Assembly: GCF_016907015.1 (NCBI RefSeq)
Contig: NZ_JAFBBE010000008.1
Coordinates: forward strand, 62,001-126,000
Source: Oceanisphaera litoralis
Lineage (GTDB): Bacteria; Pseudomonadota; Gammaproteobacteria; Enterobacterales; Aeromonadaceae
DNA length: 64,000 nt
Reading direction: 5' to 3'
Shown one piece after another: positions 49,714 through 60,675 of this stretch (the first letter of the stretch is position 1; the number at the start of each line of letters is the position of its first letter). Below the pieces are notes generated by a model that did no database searches, was not told where the DNA came from, and saw only the letters and a list, made by a program, of their open reading frames with translations. Position numbers and translations under genes: made by a program.

Positions 49714-49738
49714 GAAAAAAACCATTAACTATTGGTTA
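49714..49738 (-). terminator. weak terminator after tldD
   Basis: On the minus strand AACCA, an eight-base loop and TGGTT are followed by TTTTTTC, about 60 bases after the tldD stop. Confidence 0.4.
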
Positions 49739-49775
49739 ACAATGCAAGGCTGACAATACAAGGTTGATAATACAA
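49739..49775. repeat. 14-bp tandem duplication between tldD and the small gene
   Basis: ACAATGCAAGGCTG and ACAATACAAGGTTG lie head to tail (two mismatches), followed by a partial third copy (ATAATACAA). Confidence 0.75.
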
Positions 49776-49796
49776 CCCGAAAATCAATCAGGGTGC

Positions 49797-51242
49797 TTAC
49801 TGAGTACCACCTACCGTCATCCGATCCAGCTTGAGTGTCGGCTGGCCGACCCCTACCGGTACGCTCTGGCCATCCTTGCCACACACGCCCACACCGGCAT
49901 CCAGTGCCAGATCGTTCCCCACCATGGAGACCTGACTCATGGCCTCGGGGCCGTTGCCGATCAGGGTCGCCCCCTTGATTGGCGCCGTCAGCTTGCCGTC
50001 TTCGATGAGATAGGCCTCGGAGGCGGAGAACACGAAACGACCGGAGGTAATATCCACCTGGCCACCGCCAAAGTTGGGCGCATAGATGCCCTTCTTCACG
50101 CTGCTGATGATCTCTTCCGGCGGTGTCTCGCCCGGTAACATATAGGTGTTGGTCATGCGCGGCATCGGCAGATGAGCATAAGACTCCCGCCGGCCGTTGC
50201 CGGTCGGTGCCATCCCCATCAGTCGGGCATTGAGCTTGTCCTGCATGTAGCCCTTGAGGATGCCGTTTTCGATCAGCACGTTATAACCGGTGGCGGTGCC
50301 TTCATCGTCGATGGTCAGCGAGCCCCGACGGTTCGGCAAGGTACCGTCATCCACTATGGTGCACAAACTGGAGGCGACCTGTTCGCCGATTCGACCGGCA
50401 TAGGCGGACGAGCCCTTGCGGTTGAAGTCGCCTTCCAGGCCGTGGCCCACCGCTTCGTGCAGCAAGACGCCGGGCCAGCCGGCACCCAGTACCACCGGCA
50501 TGGTGCCGGCCGGGGCGTCTATCGCCTCCAGGTTGACCAATGCCTGCCGCACCGCTTCTTTCACATAGCTCATGGCTCTGGGCTGGCCGTCCACTTCCTC
50601 CAGGAAATAGTCATAACCGACCCGGCCACCGCCGCCGCTGCCGCCCCGTTCGCGCCGCCCCTTGCGCTCCACCAGCACCGAGCAGTTCAGCCGTACCAGG
50701 GGGCGCAGATCGGTGGCCAGGGTACCGTCGGTGGCCAGCACCAGTATCTCTTCATACACACCGGAGATGGAGGCAATCACCTGGGTGACCGCCGGATCCA
50801 GGCTGCGGGCGAAGGCATCCATCTGCTGCAACAGGGAAATTTTCTGCTCCCGACTCAGGCTGTCGAGCGGATTGAGGCCGACATAACGCGGCGTGATGGC
50901 TCGCTCGCGACCAATCTGGAAGCGACCATCACCGCCCTGCTCGGCAATGCCGCGGGCGGCGCTCACCGCCTGATCCAGCGCCGTCGCCGTCAGTTCATCG
51001 GAATAGGCGAAACCGGTCTTTTCACCACTGACCGCCCGCACGCCCACACCCTGCTCTATGTTGTAGCTGCCGTCCTTGACGATACCGTCTTCCAGCACCC
51101 AGGACTCGTGCACGCTGTTCTGAAAATAGAGATCGGCAAAGTCGATCTGATGTCGGCTCAGTCGTGCCAGCTGGGCATCCAGCAGCGCCATATCCAGTTC
51201 GTTCGGGATCAGCAGGCTGCGGTTAATCTGTTCAATACTCAT
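49797..51242 (-). CDS. tldD: TldD metalloprotease subunit
   Basis: TldD is the catalytic subunit of the TldD/TldE protease. The product is 481 residues. The zinc motif HEAVGH is at 262-267, followed by [16 protein letters not shown]; a C-terminal cysteine ([10 protein letters not shown]) is the likely further ligand. It overlaps the nitrilase-family gene by 11 bases, giving the order yhdP-nit-tldD. Confidence 0.97.
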   Translation of the reverse strand: MSIEQINRSLLIPNELDMALLDAQLARLSRHQIDFADLYFQNSVHESWVLEDGIVKDGSYNIEQGVGVRAVSGEKTGFAYSDELTATALDQAVSAARGIAEQGGDGRFQIGRERAITPRYVGLNPLDSLSREQKISLLQQMDAFARSLDPAVTQVIASISGVYEEILVLATDGTLATDLRPLVRLNCSVLVERKGRRERGGSGGGGRVGYDYFLEEVDGQPRAMSYVKEAVRQALVNLEAIDAPAGTMPVVLGAGWPGVLLHEAVGHGLEGDFNRKGSSAYAGRIGEQVASSLCTIVDDGTLPNRRGSLTIDDEGTATGYNVLIENGILKGYMQDKLNARLMGMAPTGNGRRESYAHLPMPRMTNTYMLPGETPPEEIISSVKKGIYAPNFGGGQVDITSGRFVFSASEAYLIEDGKLTAPIKGATLIGNGPEAMSQVSMVGNDLALDAGVGVCGKDGQSVPVGVGQPTLKLDRMTVGGTQ

Positions 51243-52062
51243 GCTTGTTTCTCCAAACCGCGCTCAGGCGGGCATGTTGTGCAACCGGCATCTGACGGCG
51301 AATACGGGACAGTCGTTCGGGTTCCAGCGGGGCAATGACAAGCCCCTCGCCTTCGGGTAGACAGGCCTGAACCTCTCCCCATGGGTCGAGGATAACCGAA
51401 TGCCCCCAGGTCTGTCGTTTACCCTGATCGCCGTAGAGGCCCGCCGCCAGCACATAACACTGGTTTTCGATGGCTCGAGCCTGCAGCAGCGGCAGCCAGT
51501 GCGCCAGCCCCGTGACCCGGGTAAAGGCCGCCGGTACCATCAGGATCTCGGCACCCCGTTCGCGTAACGCCCGATACAACTCGGGAAAACGTAAATCATA
51601 ACAGATAGACAAGCCCAGACGCCCGAAGGGGCTGTCGATGACACACAGTTCGTCGCCTGGCGCATAGGTGGCCGACTCCCGGTATCGGCCATGACCATCT
51701 GCGACATCCACATCGAACAGGTGCAACTTGTGATAATGACCGACTCGCTCGCCCTGCTCGTTATAGACCAGGCTGGTGGCGTGGAGCCGTTCACTACCCT
51801 GGATACGGGTCGGCATGGAACCGACCAGCAGCCAGATGCCCAGCTCGCGCGCCCACCGGCTGAACTGATCCTGTATCGGGCCTTCGCCCAATGGCTCGGC
51901 CAGCTCCAGCACCGCCTTCTTGCTGCCGAACACCACGGCATTTTCCGGCAACTGCACCAGCAGCGGACGCGTCGATGGCAATTGCCGCAGCCAGGCTTCC
52001 AGCCTGGTCCGGTTCTCCGGCCAGTCCGGGCCGGCCGTTATCTGTATCGCAACCAGTTCCAT
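51232..52062 (-). CDS. carbon-nitrogen hydrolase (nitrilase superfamily)
   Basis: A 276-residue cytoplasmic amidase-like protein with the full Glu-Lys-Cys triad: E40 (LPENAV), K112 (YHKLHLFDV) and C154 ([10 protein letters not shown]). The HLFDVDV and RFPELYR motifs resemble the Nit1/NitA branch, whose members hydrolyse deaminated glutathione. That substrate is inferred from family likeness, not shown. It sits between yhdP (10 bases upstream) and tldD, a common gammaproteobacterial arrangement. Confidence 0.85.
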   Translation of the reverse strand: MELVAIQITAGPDWPENRTRLEAWLRQLPSTRPLLVQLPENAVVFGSKKAVLELAEPLGEGPIQDQFSRWARELGIWLLVGSMPTRIQGSERLHATSLVYNEQGERVGHYHKLHLFDVDVADGHGRYRESATYAPGDELCVIDSPFGRLGLSICYDLRFPELYRALRERGAEILMVPAAFTRVTGLAHWLPLLQARAIENQCYVLAAGLYGDQGKRQTWGHSVILDPWGEVQACLPEGEGLVIAPLEPERLSRIRRQMPVAQHARLSAVWRNKHEY

Positions 52063-52072
52063 GGCGTACTCC

Positions 52073-55000
52073 TTATTGATTACCGGGCACCGTGACCCGT
52101 TGCTGCTCCCGCCCCACTTCGGTCACCCTGGGCTGATCCAGAGAACCCTCTACCCGGTAGCGGATACGGGTGAACACATCCACCACAGGGCCCAGTACCT
52201 TGGACAGCGCCAACACATAAAGCCCGGTTACCGGGGTGACCGCAAAGGCCGCCAGCACCGGCAGGTTACCGGTCAGATTCGGGGTAAACTCCAGCTGATA
52301 ATCGAGCCGCTCCGCCGCCAGATCCACCAGACCACTGCCGCGCAGATTTCCGGCGGCACCATTCAGGGCCAAATCGTCATTCTGCAAGACGCCGTTGTGC
52401 AGTTCGCCGCTGGCATTGATACGGTCAAAGTAGAAGCCCTGCTCGAACACGTCGCGAAAGTCCAGCCGTAGTCGACGCATGACCGACTCCATGCTCAGTA
52501 CCGACAAGAGACCAGCGCCCCTGTCATTCACTTCACGCAGCACACCGGCGCCGGTATCGGCGCTCAGCAGACCGTTCAGGCTGGCCAGATCCGGCCGCCA
52601 GGGCACATCCAGCCAGCGCAGTTGTCCTTCCAGCCGGGCCGGGGTTTCGCTGAATGGTGACTCCCGGTCCAGCGCCTGCCACAACCGCTGCAAGGATGGC
52701 GTGCTGCTCTGCCACTCCAGCCGGCTCAGGTTGCCGCTCTGATGTTGCAACCACTGGCCATGCGCCCTGGCCTGCAGCAGCGGGCCATCCAGGCTCAGCC
52801 CGGTCAGCTGCACGCCATTCTGCTCGGGCCGGGGAAGCAGCTCGAAGGCCACCTTGCCCAGCGCCAATTGTTGCCAGCGGCAATCGTCACAGCGAAATTG
52901 CACCGCCGGCAACCGGCCGGGATGCAGCTCGTCTTGCGCCAGGGCCGGTTTTACCGCTGGTTTTACTGTTGATTTTACTGCTGGCAAAACGCCTGATGTA
53001 TTCGAGTCCGGTGTCAGCCAGAGTCGCCTGAAATGCGCCTGCAGCGGCTGGGCGTCGCCCCAGCTCAGGGTGCCCTCCGCCTGTTCGGCGCTCACGTTCA
53101 GCTGCTGTCGCCGTCCCTTCGCTGGCCCGACCGACAACCGGAGTTGGTTCAGGGAGTGCTGCCAGAGCCGGGCCCGATGGGCCTGCACCGACACCCGGTA
53201 GGGCGCTGGCCACGCAACTCGGGGCTCGGTGCCGGGCTGAGCGGCATTATTTTGCGAGAAACGGCGCTGCGAAGCATCGGGGCGGGACAACGCCTGTTGC
53301 CATTCCTTTAGCAGCACCAGCCAGTCATCCAGCGGCAAGTCCGGCACCCGCACCGCTATATCCAGCGGCGCCCGGGGCAATGTTGACTGCGCACCGGCAC
53401 CGGCCGACAGCCACAACCGCTGAACTTTGACGCCGTTCGGCCCGAAGCCCAGCCCGGCCAGACCCCGGATCTGTTCCCCCAGGGTCAGCTCAATCCGCGC
53501 CTGCCGCCCATCGCCCGTCAGTTCGAGGTGGCTGGGCCAGACGGGGTTGCCGGCCTTGTTCAGCGGCGGCGGCAAGCGGCTGACGAGCCCTTGCAGCGTC
53601 GAGTCGGCCTCGAAGCGGTAGTCCAGTTCCCCCTGCTCCGCCAGCGTCAGCTCGAGTTTGCCGCGCCAGTCGGCTGCGCCCTCTAATACCTGCAGCGGCG
53701 GATAGGCCAGTGCCAGTTCGGTAGCCTGTAGCCGGCCCTTCATATCGAGGTCCACTTGGTAGCCGGCGGCGGTCTGCTGTCCGCGGTAATCCAACTGCAG
53801 CGGTTGCCCGTTCCACTTGGCCTGCATGGCCTGGAACCGGGTTTGTCGTTCATCAAACAGCAGGCGACCGCTGACCTCGTTGAGCGGCAGATCCAGCGGT
53901 TTGACTCGTACCCGGTTGTGCGCAAAGTCGACATGACCGCCGATGGCCACCTGGCCGCCGTGCAACGGGATTTCCAGCGCCAGCCGGCCCTTCAGCGGAC
54001 CCGTCACCTGCACCTGCTCCAGGGTGGTGCCGACCGAGGTCGACAGGGGGGAGTCCTGCAGATAGGCGGTGACCGCCTCGCCTTCTCCTGCGATATCGGC
54101 GCTGAGCTGCAGATTGGCCCTCTTGTTCAGCGGCACTATGCGCGCATCGATGGTACTGGCCGCCACCGCGCCCAGCCGCCCGCTTGGACCCCGCATAAAG
54201 AGACCGTCATTTTCAAACAGTAAATCCAGACTGAGATCGGTCAGGGGCAGCCAGTCCGGATAGAAGCGAAACTCGGCCTGGCGCAGCGGCACCCTCGCCT
54301 GAAAAATACCACTGCCATCCCGATAGGGAAAACCGTTGAGCCGGCCATACCAGAGCACTTCGGCACCGTCGGCCTGGCCGCCGCGAATGGCTCCCTGCAG
54401 ATAGTCCACCAGCGGCGCCCCCATCAGCGGCTCGGGAAAATAGCTGAAGGCCCGCTCTGCCCGCAATACATCGACCCGTGCCGAGGTGCTGAGCAGGGGC
54501 GCGCCCTGGTTCGGCACTTGCAGGCTGAACCAGCCCTGCAGCGCCAGATCGGCGGTGTTCACCGCCAGTTCATCGCTCCACAACAGCCAACCGTCCTGTT
54601 GTTTGCGCCAGCGCAACCCGGCCGACAGCCGTTGCATCGGCCAGGGCGCGCGGAAGGCACCGTCATAGACCCAGTCGGCCGCCTCTTGTTGATTCAGGCT
54701 CAAGTGGCCGTGGTCGGCGGCCAGCAGAAAATGGCCGTTGAGACCCCGGGTTTGCGGTGTCCATTCGAAGGCGCTGGTGCTGACGTCTTCCAGCGAGCCT
54801 CGCCAGCGCCAGTCGTCACCGGCAGCGGTGGAGGAAAAATAGAGGTTGGTCAGATGGCCCCGAGGAGCAATACCGGCCAGCTGGCGGGCAATGGCCGGCC
54901 AGAAGCTGTCGCCCCACTGGGCCAGCAGAGCCAGGTCGGTAAAGGTCAGTCGATCCAGATAGCCATGCAGCCGCTCCTGCTGCCGGTCCAGCTGAAGATG

Positions 55001-55930
55001 CCAGCTCGGCCAGACATCACCGTCGACACTGATATCGACATCGCTGCTGGCCAGCTGCCAGCCGGCATCGGTCGGCTGCCACTGCATCCGGCCGCCGCCT
55101 ACCGATACCTGATGATCCTCCCCCCAGCGCAGTCGGTTTTCCCCCAGTTCCAACACCCCGGCGCTGAGCCGCCCCTGTTGCCATTCCAGCCACAATTCGA
55201 ATGCCAGACGGGCGCTGCCGCCCTGATCCAGAGGCCGGATGCGGGAGAAAATGGAAGAGGCATCAACCCCATCGGCGTGCAGATAGATGCTGCCGTCGAG
55301 CCGATCACTCGGGCCGGTGAAACGGCTACTGATGTGCACTTGCTGATCGGCATCGGGACCAAAGCCCAGGCGGCCCCGACCCTGATGCAGGCCGGGCGCA
55401 TTCTGCCAGTACAGGACGGGAAGGTGCAGCTCGAACAAGTCCTGCTGCGGCGTGCTCACCACCAGCTGGGCATCGTGCAGGGAAAAGCGCTCCACCCCAT
55501 CGAGCGCCAGCTGAGGCAACCAGCTCAAATCGGCCTGCTGAGCGGCCTGGCGCTCGCCGCCCAGATTCAGGGGCAGACGCAGGCCATCCAGAGTGAGTTC
55601 ATTCAGCACCGGCCGCCATTGACGCAGACTTTGCCATAGCTGCACGCCCACCAGGGCGCGACGCAGGGTAATGGCCGGCGCCTCCGGGCGGTGCAGACTG
55701 ACCTGGTTCACCACCAGTACCGGACCGTAATCCTGCCAGCTCAGCCCCAGGCGACCCACTTCCAGGGTCAGCTGCTGCTCGCTCAACAGCCGGTCCAGCC
55801 ACTGCTGTTGCCAGCCGGCCAGCCAGGGCGAGCCGAAGCGCAACAGGGTCACCAGCACCGCCAGCAATACCGCCGTTGCCGCCAGGCCCAGCCAGGCCCA
55901 GCTCAGTCCCCGCCTGAACAGCACAGACAC
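52073..55930 (-). CDS. yhdP: YhdP, AsmA-like phospholipid transport protein
   Basis: YhdP is a very long inner-membrane-anchored, periplasm-spanning protein of the TamB/YhdP/YdbH group that carries phospholipids to the outer membrane. The product is 1285 residues (1266 in E. coli). One N-terminal transmembrane helix (about 8-31) is followed by repetitive beta-strand sequence and a conserved C-terminus (FDRINASGELHNGVLQNDDL...LAAERLDYQLEFTPNLTGNLPVLAAFAVTP). A 12-bp tandem repeat (three copies near 52945-52985) encodes KSTVKPAVKPA-like sequence in a variable linker. Confidence 0.93.
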   Translation of the reverse strand: MSVLFRRGLSWAWLGLAATAVLLAVLVTLLRFGSPWLAGWQQQWLDRLLSEQQLTLEVGRLGLSWQDYGPVLVVNQVSLHRPEAPAITLRRALVGVQLWQSLRQWRPVLNELTLDGLRLPLNLGGERQAAQQADLSWLPQLALDGVERFSLHDAQLVVSTPQQDLFELHLPVLYWQNAPGLHQGRGRLGFGPDADQQVHISSRFTGPSDRLDGSIYLHADGVDASSIFSRIRPLDQGGSARLAFELWLEWQQGRLSAGVLELGENRLRWGEDHQVSVGGGRMQWQPTDAGWQLASSDVDISVDGDVWPSWHLQLDRQQERLHGYLDRLTFTDLALLAQWGDSFWPAIARQLAGIAPRGHLTNLYFSSTAAGDDWRWRGSLEDVSTSAFEWTPQTRGLNGHFLLAADHGHLSLNQQEAADWVYDGAFRAPWPMQRLSAGLRWRKQQDGWLLWSDELAVNTADLALQGWFSLQVPNQGAPLLSTSARVDVLRAERAFSYFPEPLMGAPLVDYLQGAIRGGQADGAEVLWYGRLNGFPYRDGSGIFQARVPLRQAEFRFYPDWLPLTDLSLDLLFENDGLFMRGPSGRLGAVAASTIDARIVPLNKRANLQLSADIAGEGEAVTAYLQDSPLSTSVGTTLEQVQVTGPLKGRLALEIPLHGGQVAIGGHVDFAHNRVRVKPLDLPLNEVSGRLLFDERQTRFQAMQAKWNGQPLQLDYRGQQTAAGYQVDLDMKGRLQATELALAYPPLQVLEGAADWRGKLELTLAEQGELDYRFEADSTLQGLVSRLPPPLNKAGNPVWPSHLELTGDGRQARIELTLGEQIRGLAGLGFGPNGVKVQRLWLSAGAGAQSTLPRAPLDIAVRVPDLPLDDWLVLLKEWQQALSRPDASQRRFSQNNAAQPGTEPRVAWPAPYRVSVQAHRARLWQHSLNQLRLSVGPAKGRRQQLNVSAEQAEGTLSWGDAQPLQAHFRRLWLTPDSNTSGVLPAVKSTVKPAVKPALAQDELHPGRLPAVQFRCDDCRWQQLALGKVAFELLPRPEQNGVQLTGLSLDGPLLQARAHGQWLQHQSGNLSRLEWQSSTPSLQRLWQALDRESPFSETPARLEGQLRWLDVPWRPDLASLNGLLSADTGAGVLREVNDRGAGLLSVLSMESVMRRLRLDFRDVFEQGFYFDRINASGELHNGVLQNDDLALNGAAGNLRGSGLVDLAAERLDYQLEFTPNLTGNLPVLAAFAVTPVTGLYVLALSKVLGPVVDVFTRIRYRVEGSLDQPRVTEVGREQQRVTVPGNQ

Positions 55931-57399
55931 TACATCATCACCACGTCGAACTGTTCCTGATTATACAGGGGCTCGCTGCTGACCTTGACCTGCTTGCCGA
56001 TAAACACCTCCAGCTCCGCCAGCATGTGAGACTCGTCCTCCTGCAGGGCCGTCGCCACTGCCGTGGACGCATACACCACGAACTTGTCGGCGTCGTAGGC
56101 CTTGTTGACCCGGGTGATTTCACGCAGTATCTCGTAGCTGACGGTTTCCACCGTCTTGACCCGAGCCCGGCCGTTGCATTCGGGGCAGGCGCCGCAGAGC
56201 ACATGCTCCAGACTTTCCCGGGTGCGCTTGCGGGTCATTTCCACCAGCCCGAGCTGGGAAAAACCGTTGACGTTGGTCTTGGCCCTGTCCCTCGACAGCG
56301 CCAGTCCCAGGCTGTGCAGCACCCGCCGCTTGTGATCATCATCATACATGTCGATAAAGTCGATGATGATGATGCCGCCCAGGTTACGCAGCCGCAGCTG
56401 CCGGGCAATGGCCTGGGTGGCTTCGGTATTGGTGTTGAAGATGGTTTCTTCGAGGTTGCGGTGGCCGACGAAGGCACCGGTGTTGATGTCGACCGTGGTC
56501 ATGGCCTCGGTCTGATCGATGATCAGGTAACCGCCGGACTTGAGCTCGACCTTGCGATCCAGCGCCCGCTGAATTTCGTTTTCCACATCATAGAGATCGA
56601 AAATCGGCGAACGGCCCTGATAATACTCGATCTTGCCGGACAACTCGGGCACGAACTCCTCGACGAAGGTACAGAGCGTCTCGTAGGTACTGCGGGAGTC
56701 GACCCGGATCCGGTCCAGTTCGGCACCGACAAAATCCCGCACTATGCGACAGGCCAGCCCCAGATCTTCATACAGCATGGAGCAGGAAGGATATTTGACG
56801 CGCCGCTCCTGGATTTTGCGCCATAACCGCTTGAGGAAGGCCGCATCCTGCGCCAGCTCGGTTTCGCCTATGCCTTCTGCCGCGGTGCGGATAATATAAC
56901 CGCCCTGCTCGTCGACATAGCCGCCCACTGTCAGCTTGAGCCGCTCCCGCTCCTGTTCCGAATCGATACGCTGAGAGACCCCCACATAGGCGCTGCCGGG
57001 CATGAACACCAGATAACGGGACGGCAGGGTAATATCGGTGGTCAGGCGCGCGCCCTTGGTACCCAGGGGATCCTTGACCACCTGTACCATGATGTCCTGG
57101 CCCTGACGGACCAGCTCGGCGATGTTACCGGCCTGAAAATGCGCTTGTTCCTTGGTATCCACGCATTCGGTATGCGGCACTATGTCGGAGGCATGCAGAA
57201 ACGCCGCCCGCTCACCGCCAATATCGACAAAGGCCGCCTGCATGCCGGGCAGCACCCGACTGACCTTGCCTTTGTAGATATTGCCGACGATACCGCGCCG
57301 GGCCTGACGCTCCACATGCACTTCCTGCAGAATACCGTTTTCCACCAGCGCCACCCGGGTTTCCGCGGGGGTCATATTGATTATCAGTTCTGCAGACAT
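55930..57399 (-). CDS. rng: ribonuclease G
   Basis: RNase G (CafA) is an RNase E paralogue that matures the 16S rRNA 5' end and cleaves some mRNAs. The 489 residues equal the E. coli length. The S1 RNA-binding domain lies at about 35-125. Catalytic-site Asp residues are in TTVDINTGAFVG and IIIIDFIDM; the zinc-link CGACPEC is present. Its stop shares a base with the yhdP start region. Confidence 0.98.
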   Translation of the reverse strand: MSAELIINMTPAETRVALVENGILQEVHVERQARRGIVGNIYKGKVSRVLPGMQAAFVDIGGERAAFLHASDIVPHTECVDTKEQAHFQAGNIAELVRQGQDIMVQVVKDPLGTKGARLTTDITLPSRYLVFMPGSAYVGVSQRIDSEQERERLKLTVGGYVDEQGGYIIRTAAEGIGETELAQDAAFLKRLWRKIQERRVKYPSCSMLYEDLGLACRIVRDFVGAELDRIRVDSRSTYETLCTFVEEFVPELSGKIEYYQGRSPIFDLYDVENEIQRALDRKVELKSGGYLIIDQTEAMTTVDINTGAFVGHRNLEETIFNTNTEATQAIARQLRLRNLGGIIIIDFIDMYDDDHKRRVLHSLGLALSRDRAKTNVNGFSQLGLVEMTRKRTRESLEHVLCGACPECNGRARVKTVETVSYEILREITRVNKAYDADKFVVYASTAVATALQEDESHMLAELEVFIGKQVKVSSEPLYNQEQFDVVMM

Positions 57400-57466
57400 G
57401 CGAGCTCCGCCCTTAGGTGAATGAAATGGCCTCTAAACTACCACAGAATGACAGTCAGATAAGGGA

Positions 57467-58042
57467 TCAGCCCGACAAAACCCCATACCGGCGCAACAGG
57501 GTTTCGGTTTCCACCAGCGGCAAGCCGACCACGGCGCTGTAACTGCCGTTGATACGCGCCACGAAGCGCCCACCCAGCCCCTGAATACCGTAGCCTCCGG
57601 CCTTGTCGGTCGGCTCGCCACTGGCCCAGTAACGCTCGATATCGCTCTCACTCAAGGTACGGAAGCTGACCTCTGTCGTCACCAGCACCACCTCGATCTG
57701 CCCCTGCCAGGCCAGTGCCATGGCGGTCATCACCTGATGGCGGCGACCGGACAATCGCCGCAGCATGGCCAGACCATCGGCCTTGTCTGTCGGCTTCTCC
57801 AGCACATCGCCATCCAGCACCACTATGGTGTCGCCGGCCAGCACCGGCAGGGGCCGGGCGGCCATGGCCGCCCCGGCGGTGGCCTTGTCCCGGGCCAGGC
57901 GTTGCACATAATCCGCCGCCGCCTCGCCGGGCCGGCGCCGTTCTTCAACCCGGGGCAACACCAGCTCGAACGGTACTTCCAACTGGGACAGTAATTCACG
58001 GCGACGGGGCGAGGCAGAGGCGAGGTATAAGGTGGGGGACAT
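57467..58042 (-). CDS. maf: nucleoside triphosphate pyrophosphatase, Maf family (YhdE type)
   Basis: Maf proteins hydrolyse non-canonical or pyrimidine NTPs; the YhdE type acts on dTTP and UTP. From [18 protein letters not shown] the product is 191 residues. The P-loop-like SASPRRREL, the catalytic region [15 protein letters not shown] and [13 protein letters not shown] are conserved. It lies between mreD and rng, as in E. coli. Confidence 0.94.
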   Translation of the reverse strand: MSPTLYLASASPRRRELLSQLEVPFELVLPRVEERRRPGEAAADYVQRLARDKATAGAAMAARPLPVLAGDTIVVLDGDVLEKPTDKADGLAMLRRLSGRRHQVMTAMALAWQGQIEVVLVTTEVSFRTLSESDIERYWASGEPTDKAGGYGIQGLGGRFVARINGSYSAVVGLPLVETETLLRRYGVLSG

Positions 58043-58050
58043 GAACAGAC

Positions 58051-58548
58051 TCACGACAGGGCGAATTGCCGCCGGCACTTGCGCAGCAGCAGAAAAATCC
58101 AGGGCCAGAACACCATGCTGCTGACGATGGACCAGAAATAGGGATAATCGAGCTGTATATCCCGGTTCATGTAGGAGGCCCAGAAGATCAGCAGCTTGTT
58201 CAGTATCGCCAGGGCGCCGACCACGAAGGCCTGCTGCCAGACCGAGTAGTTGCGCATGCGCTGAAACTGGGAAGCCGCGAGATAAACCGGGATCACCAGC
58301 GCCAGGGCATGGACGCCCAGTACGGAGCCAAACAGCAGATCCAGCAGCAATCCGGAGAAAAAGGCGGTGCCCACGTTAGCCCGATGCGGCAGGGCGATGG
58401 CCCAGTAAATCAGGGTAACCAGCAGCCAGTCGGGCCGAAAAGGCGCGATCAGATCCGGCAGCGGCAGTATGGACAGGATCAGCGCCAGCAACAGGCTGAC
58501 GCCGATCACCAGCCGCCCTTTCAGGGAAAAGCTTCTCATTGACGTCAT
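58051..58548 (-). CDS. mreD: rod shape-determining protein MreD
   Basis: MreD is an integral-membrane elongasome component. From [13 protein letters not shown] it has 165 residues and about five transmembrane segments. Its ATG overlaps the mreC stop by four bases; an alternative ATG is three codons in. A 23-residue basic extension inside mreC is rejected. Confidence 0.94.
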   Translation of the reverse strand: MTSMRSFSLKGRLVIGVSLLLALILSILPLPDLIAPFRPDWLLVTLIYWAIALPHRANVGTAFFSGLLLDLLFGSVLGVHALALVIPVYLAASQFQRMRNYSVWQQAFVVGALAILNKLLIFWASYMNRDIQLDYPYFWSIVSSMVFWPWIFLLLRKCRRQFALS

Positions 58549-59423
58549 TGAGAGACTCCTTCTGCGGCCGGCGAGGGCCCGACGCCATCCACATCGATGA
58601 TCCTGGGCTCGGGCCACAGCAGCAGCAGGTAACGTACCCTGTCGAGGGCGGCAAAAGGCTGTACCCGAATATCGGCAAAGGGCTGACCTTCTTCGTAACC
58701 TACCCGGCTGACCCGTCCAACCGGATACCCTTCGGGAAAGCGTCCCGCCAGGCCGGAACTAAGCAGCAGGTCCCCCTCGCGGATATCGGTGTTGCGGGTA
58801 ATGTTGTGCAGCAAGAGTCGATCGAGCTGGCCACTGCCACTGGCGATGGCCCTGATATCGTTGCGCGCCACCCGCACCGGTATGCCGTGGCTGGTATCGG
58901 TGATCAGCAGCACCCGACTGGTAGTCTTGCCCACCGAAATCACCTGCCCGACCACGCCCTGTTCGTTGAGCACCGGCTGGCCTTCGAACACCCCGACCAG
59001 GCTGCCTTTGTCGATCACCACCTGATGAGAAAAAGGATCCGTGTCCACCGCCATGATCTCCGCCACCATGCGGCGGGTATCGAAGCGCACCGGCGAACCG
59101 AGCAAATCACGCAGACGCTGATTTTCCTGCTCGAGATGACGTAGCCGCAGCAAGTCGTCCCGCAGCAGAAACAGTTCCTGCTCCAGCCGCTGGGACCGGG
59201 CCAGCAGGGACTGGCGCGACATCAGCTGACTGGAGGCGGCATCGAGCAGCAGCCGGGGGCTGTTGGCCATGTACTGCAGCGGACTCACCAGCGAGTTGAG
59301 ATAGAGCTTGGCCCCGGTAAAGCTGTGATAGCGACTGTCGGCAATAATCAGCAGCAAGGACGCAACCACCGCCAATGCCAGGCGGATAGGTAGGGACGGA
59401 CCACGACCGAAAATCGGTTTCAT
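58545..59423 (-). CDS. mreC: rod shape-determining protein MreC
   Basis: MreC is a bitopic protein linking MreB to PBP2 and RodA. The product is 292 residues: one transmembrane helix (about 12-28), a coiled coil (about 72-106, RSQRLEQELFLLRDDLLRLR) and two periplasmic beta-barrel domains. The short C-terminal tail is proline- and alanine-rich. Confidence 0.96.
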   Translation of the reverse strand: MKPIFGRGPSLPIRLALAVVASLLLIIADSRYHSFTGAKLYLNSLVSPLQYMANSPRLLLDAASSQLMSRQSLLARSQRLEQELFLLRDDLLRLRHLEQENQRLRDLLGSPVRFDTRRMVAEIMAVDTDPFSHQVVIDKGSLVGVFEGQPVLNEQGVVGQVISVGKTTSRVLLITDTSHGIPVRVARNDIRAIASGSGQLDRLLLHNITRNTDIREGDLLLSSGLAGRFPEGYPVGRVSRVGYEEGQPFADIRVQPFAALDRVRYLLLLWPEPRIIDVDGVGPSPAAEGVSQ

Positions 59424-59459
59424 AGGGGAATAGGCAGGCCGGTCATCCCGGCCCGGTTA

Positions 59460-60645
<1,186 letters not shown>

Positions 60646-60675
60646 TGCCAGATCACCCAATTGGTATTCATTCTC

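Noticed and set aside
54518-55639. 373-codon plus-strand frame opposite yhdP
   Set aside because: Antisense shadow of yhdP; no recognisable domain and no ribosome-binding site of note.
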